DNA of 64,000 nucleotides from Gorsachius magnificus. Its lineage: Eukaryota; Chordata; Aves; Pelecaniformes; Ardeidae. The position numbers and the translations under genes are program-made. The stretch covers positions 38,145,507-38,209,506 of the forward strand of contig CM067086.1 of the NCBI GenBank assembly GCA_034008185.1. Direction: 5' to 3'. Shown here in pieces: positions 59,399 through 64,000 of the stretch; within the stretch, counting starts at the first letter, position 1; every line of letters starts with the position of its first letter. The notes beneath the pieces are model-generated. The model made no database searches. It was not told the origin of the DNA and saw only the letters and a program-made list of their open reading frames with translations.

Positions 59399-62300
59399 CT
59401 GTTGCAGACATTGAAAGTGGAAAACACAAATTAGATCAGTTTATGTCACATTAAAGACAAGAAAAATTAGGATGATGACATTCCAGAACAATGCAGTATT
59501 AGAACTACATATGCTGTATGCATTCAATGCTTTAACAATATTTATAGAAGCATTCTTAGGGCACACTCATATTATTTTTTCTTTATTTTGAACAATAAAA
59601 TATGAAATGCAGTACAGGAAACCTCTTAATAGGAGAATACATATTAAAAATATGATTGCAAATGTCCTTTATTTCTGTTGATGACTTAATAAGTATCTTT
59701 GGGAGAGTTGGAAAAGGAGTTTTATAAAAGAAAAATCATTAGGTTTTGCTCAGTGATTTTTATATGCAGAGCATTTAGGATATATGCATCTAAATTGAAA
59801 TAGCAACTTTTTAAATTGCTTTTAACAAAAAGGCTAGTAATCATATTACTTCATTTATTTCAGTAGGTTTTGATTCTGGAAAATATTTCTTTTCTGGATC
59901 ATGCCCTCCTATATAAAAAAAGTAAACTCTTTGAAGTCTTATGCTTAGTGTCTCTGTATAAGGTTAACCCTACAGAGGAATGCCCATCTATTAATGTTGA
60001 ACCTTAAACACGATTGGTTGACACAGTGAAAAATTCCAAAGTATGTATTCTAGATTAGTCCCTCCCATTTTAAGTATTCATGAAAGTAGACTGCAACTTC
60101 AACCATACCAGTTCAAATTAACAAAATAAAGCCTCACTGTTGCTAGAAGTCATTGTTTTATTGCCAGCGTTTTCATTAGAACAAAAATTTCCATTGATTT
60201 CACTGGAAGCCAAATTAAGTCAAAGCTGGGCACTTTAAGAGCCTTAGCTTCCTCAGACAATTTTTCTGGAATACCTTTTTTTCCTACAAGAAAAAAATCT
60301 TCAGTGTGGGAAAGTAAGAGCACCATAAATATTTCTGTTAGCTTTTATATCTATAGAGTCAATCACCTAGGCTGGAATCAATGGCTTCAACTGTTACTGG
60401 TTTCTTCATTAATTTTGGTCACCAATACAGAGTAGTTTAGCTCCTTCAAAACTGAGATTCTCCACCAAACCACAATAAGCTTGTGTGAACTTTATGGTTA
60501 GCCTGTGAATAATATTATCGGCTGTCATGCACATGTGCAGATAGAATTGATATACCTGCCTATACGTGAGTTAATTTGGACTACTGATTCACTGCTGAGT
60601 CCTTTTTTATACCTATTTTTGTTTTGTTTAAACACATGAATTAAAGATTTATTTTTTTATATTTATACATAGAAATACGCATGTCCAGTTAAAATTGGAA
60701 TTAGTGTTTTTCATCAGGAGTTCTGCTTGAACATAATGTAGCTAAATGCTTATAGCAAAAGAGCAGACACCTGAACCCATGGATGCCATGAACCCTACTA
60801 GTCCCGCTGATGCTGGGAGCAAAAAATAATCCAATTTCTGACTTAAAATTATTCTCAGTGATGACACTCCATTGCTTGTCTTGATGACCTACAATAATGA
60901 TAAAAATTAATGCATTAGTCATATGCAATCAAATTGGCTCCCAGTAAGTAATGCAGTCTGATTAGGAACATCCTTCTTTTCAAAATTTCCCCTTCTTTTC
61001 AGTGTACAGCAAGTGATGTCCATTGATTAGGAAAAAAGAAAATGAATTGAATTGTGTAGGGGAAATTAATTATACAAGACACCTCAATTTTTTATTTTTT
61101 TTTTTTAAACAGAATAGATTTCTCTGAGGTTTGAGTTTACTGACAGCGTCTGAATAAGAATTCAGTGAAAATACACTTGTTCTTTGAAGCACTATAATCA
61201 AAGGTAAAATGGCTTCTTATTTTTGTAAACCTATCTGTATGACATACTTTTGCAGTCTTGTGGCTTTTATAGCTGCTGCTTCACTCTTATCCTCCACATC
61301 TCACAGTCTGCAACGGTTCACATTTAGATGTGCCTGCGCAGTTATATTAAGTTTGAAGAGAATATATCAGGACACTGGCTATTTTAGCTCGAATTAAGGC
61401 AAGTGGCAAATTAGATCAATTTATACAAATTGGATGCAAATTATTTAGTACTTCTAGCTATACCATCTTACAGATATGTGTACAATTAAAACATTCACAT
61501 AAACAGACACTGAGGCTAGAAAACAATATCGCTGATATTTCCATCAACAGTCATGTAAAAAGAGGTTCTCAAATATGGCCCTTTTTTTGCTTACATTTTT
61601 CATTTTCAAGCTAAATAATAGTCAGAGCTCCAATCTGAATTTAAAATTAGCATGCACAGTAGAAATTAAAATGTTTCAGTGATCTGTGTTACATCCTCTA
61701 GGTGCTGAAAGAGGCATAATACATTGTGCCAGAAATAGCTGATGCCAGGTAAGACTATTACAAAATTTTACTGGGCTTCAAAAATGTCTGGAATGTGAAA
61801 CATTGCCAAGTAAGCTTTTAGAAGAGAAAGCAAACCCTTAATTTTAAAGTGATGTTTATTTTGTATTGATATATTAGATTAAAAATATTAGTGTTAATTC
61901 TGCCCCCTCCGCCTTACTAACAGCTCAGTTCAAGTAATAAAGAACTCCACTTATTGAGGGAAATGTATTTTAAAACTGAGATACAACTTAATACTGTTTC
62001 AAAGATACTAATATTAAACCTGATTATCCTGGTATACCTGATTAATTGTCATCATAGTATCTTTAGTAACATGAAGGCTTCTTGAGATACATTTCAGCAC
62101 TGAATGCAACACTGAATGTAACATCAGCAAAGATAATACCATCATTTTACTTATATTATGTATCTAGACTACAAGCTAGCTATCTATGTTGTAAAATGGT
62201 TCTATGTTTTTAGAGCAGCTCATTAAAAATGAAGACCAAAGTTCCAGTCAAATACATAAATGCAAAAGGAATTTTTCTCTAAAAAGATTTTTTCTTCCCA

Positions 62301-64000
62301 AAGCTGTGGGGAGATCAACAGTGAAACGGTTCTGGAGGCTTGAAGACAGTTACTAGCCCTTGCTTTAACATCAAAAGTACTACAACAGGAAGGTGTCCTC
62401 TGATTTACCGTGGGAGTTTTGAAAACATCCTACTTCCTTGCATATGCTTTTTTTTTTTTCTTTTAAATGACATTGCCGTTTACATTTACATAGTTTCAAG
62501 TTATAAATTTATTAAGATTATTATTAAAATAACAAGAACTAAATAAAATCCAATTTTTTCTTGAGTAGTTGCATACTGTAGTTTTTGGAACACGAGAAAC
62601 TTGATTTTATTCTAACTGCTGACTTCTGGTTGAATTCCAATGATACCAAAACAAATCCAGTAGTCCCACAGTACCTTTCCTGTAGTATATTTGCTGACGT
62701 TTACGTTGCAAACAAAGGGTCTAAAAAAAGAGGCCAATATGCACAAATTTGAGTGTAAGTGTTTTAAATTAACTGCACTGAGAAGGGAATACAGCTAATA
62801 CAAAATAATCATAGGAACATTTTGAGAGAAAACGCACTCGGAAATAAAATGCTTTAGAAAACATTTTCTGTAATTTGCATTTTGTAAAAAAAAGAGGGCT
62901 CTGAAACACTGGGCTACATTATTGATATGTAGGGCATAATATTAACTGTGATGGTCACACAATCATATCCTTGGAGTGTCGTAGGTTCTCACGATAAGCC
63001 TGCCTGCTAGAAATATTTTGCACGAAGGAAGAGAGACACCTCCAGAAGGGACAATAAAGATGATTAATCTGGCAGACAAACTACTGAGTGGTAGGTTTCA
63101 ACAGCTTCATGTGACTCTAAAATTGCCTTGTTGATTTAGAACAGTAACTATCTGCTTAGCACATTTCCTTTACCAAGAAAGGATAACAGTTAATACACCA
63201 CAAACAGAATCAATACTAAGGTATGGTTTAATATACAGAAAGTCATACAAATTACCACTGCTTGAAGTGCCATATGAGGCCATCACCACCAACCACAACT
63301 GGATTACATGTTTAATTTCCCTCCTCAGCCAAATGATAAATGAATTCAGGGCAGTGTGTTAAGATATCCAGAATTTTAAATAGCAAATCTTTTAATGCAA
63401 AATGTAGCATGAAATATAAACAACAAATATGATTATACTATTCTGTGGAGAAAACAGGCAGATCTCCATTTTCAGAGTTAGCTACCAATTGTCTTTTATA
63501 CCACATTATACCCTTCTGACACTTAGGGTACTCTTCATGTATGGTCAGGCAGATCTCCTGCAATGAAGTTACTAAAATGAATAGAAAGCAGGGAAACTCA
63601 GATTTGTCTTTTTCTTTGCCTGAGAAGGTTTGTTTCACATATATTGGTAACTGTCACAGCAGCTTTTGGTGCCTTGATTAAGCGTCTCAAAAGCTACACC
63701 ACTCATTGCTTTGTAATGTTATCACTGTATTCAGAAGATGAATTGCTATACTGTAAATCACTGTCACCAGTTCTCAGAGACGAGCATAGGACAAGTGAAT
63801 TGCATTTTCCCAGTGCATGTGAGACATCCTTCTGTTTTGCTGTTTTCTGTTGTGTCCTTGCATAGCAATGAAATGCACTGCTTCTTCATCCTGCTAGATA
63901 GTAATCAACTCACACTTGCATTTTTTGAATTAATAGAATTGTAACAAATACATAGACCTACCTTTGTTATTCCCCACTATCATCCTCTATTAGTTTTCGT
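59399..64000. other. Unique AT-rich non-coding sequence
   Basis: No recognisable gene or transposon to the end of the window. A plus-strand acceptor at 59407 followed by 14 open codons and a poly(A) signal at 59594-59599 is discussed in the findings. ORFs at 63438-63944 are short, overlapping and of no known family. Confidence 0.45.

Noticed and set aside
1..64000. CRISPR arrays, operons, tRNA or rRNA genes, toxin or defence systems
   Set aside because: None is seen. The repeat content and composition are those of a vertebrate nuclear genome, and no clover-leaf or rRNA-like stretch was recognised by eye.

Overview
The window looks like bird nuclear DNA that is almost empty of genes. It is AT-rich and CpG-poor, and no ORF outside the repeats resembles a known protein. 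The bird assignment rests on the repeats. Nine recognisable segments of the CR1 LINE are present, several ending in the diagnostic 8-bp tail (ATTCTATG or ATTCTGTG units) and several still reading as CR1 ORF2 protein. Two copies of one endogenous-retrovirus LTR family, which I know as widespread in birds, are also present. The class (bird) is a confident inference; a non-galliform bird is a weaker guess; the species cannot be told from the sequence alone.

Layout. 1-6.9 kb is unique DNA with one attractive candidate terminal exon on the minus strand (3495-3591, after a strong splice acceptor). A truncated LTR follows at 6893-7240. 7.2-16.2 kb is unique AT-rich DNA with octamer/homeodomain-like motif clusters near 9.3-9.8 kb. 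A CR1 endonuclease-domain fragment lies at 16.2-16.8 kb. 16.8-23.5 kb is unique DNA plus a long compound microsatellite at 22.63-22.82 kb. Two CR1 3' ends lie side by side on the minus strand at 23.5-24.2 kb. 24.2-32.8 kb is unique. An older CR1 3' end lies at 32.85-33.2 kb (minus). A 1.5-kb CR1 with the reverse-transcriptase region lies at 35.28-36.78 kb (plus). A CR1 3' end lies at 40.97-41.50 kb (plus).

The densest part is 45.8-51.4 kb. A well-preserved CR1 (minus; catalytic FADD box intact, one frameshift) is followed head-to-head by an older plus-strand CR1 that appears to be split by a second CR1 3' end nested inside it, and then by a solo LTR flanked by a perfect 5-bp target-site duplication. 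51.4-64 kb is unique again, with one candidate 30-nt in-frame microexon on the minus strand at 59369-59398.

Function. The CR1 copies are all broken. The most economical reading is a gene desert or the inside of very long introns. If the two minus-strand candidate exons are real, they would be the last exon and an upstream microexon of one minus-strand gene spanning at least 56 kb; I could not identify that gene. Nothing here amounts to a new multi-gene system. All boundaries of repeats are read by eye and are good to roughly 10-30 bp unless a duplication or tail fixes them.
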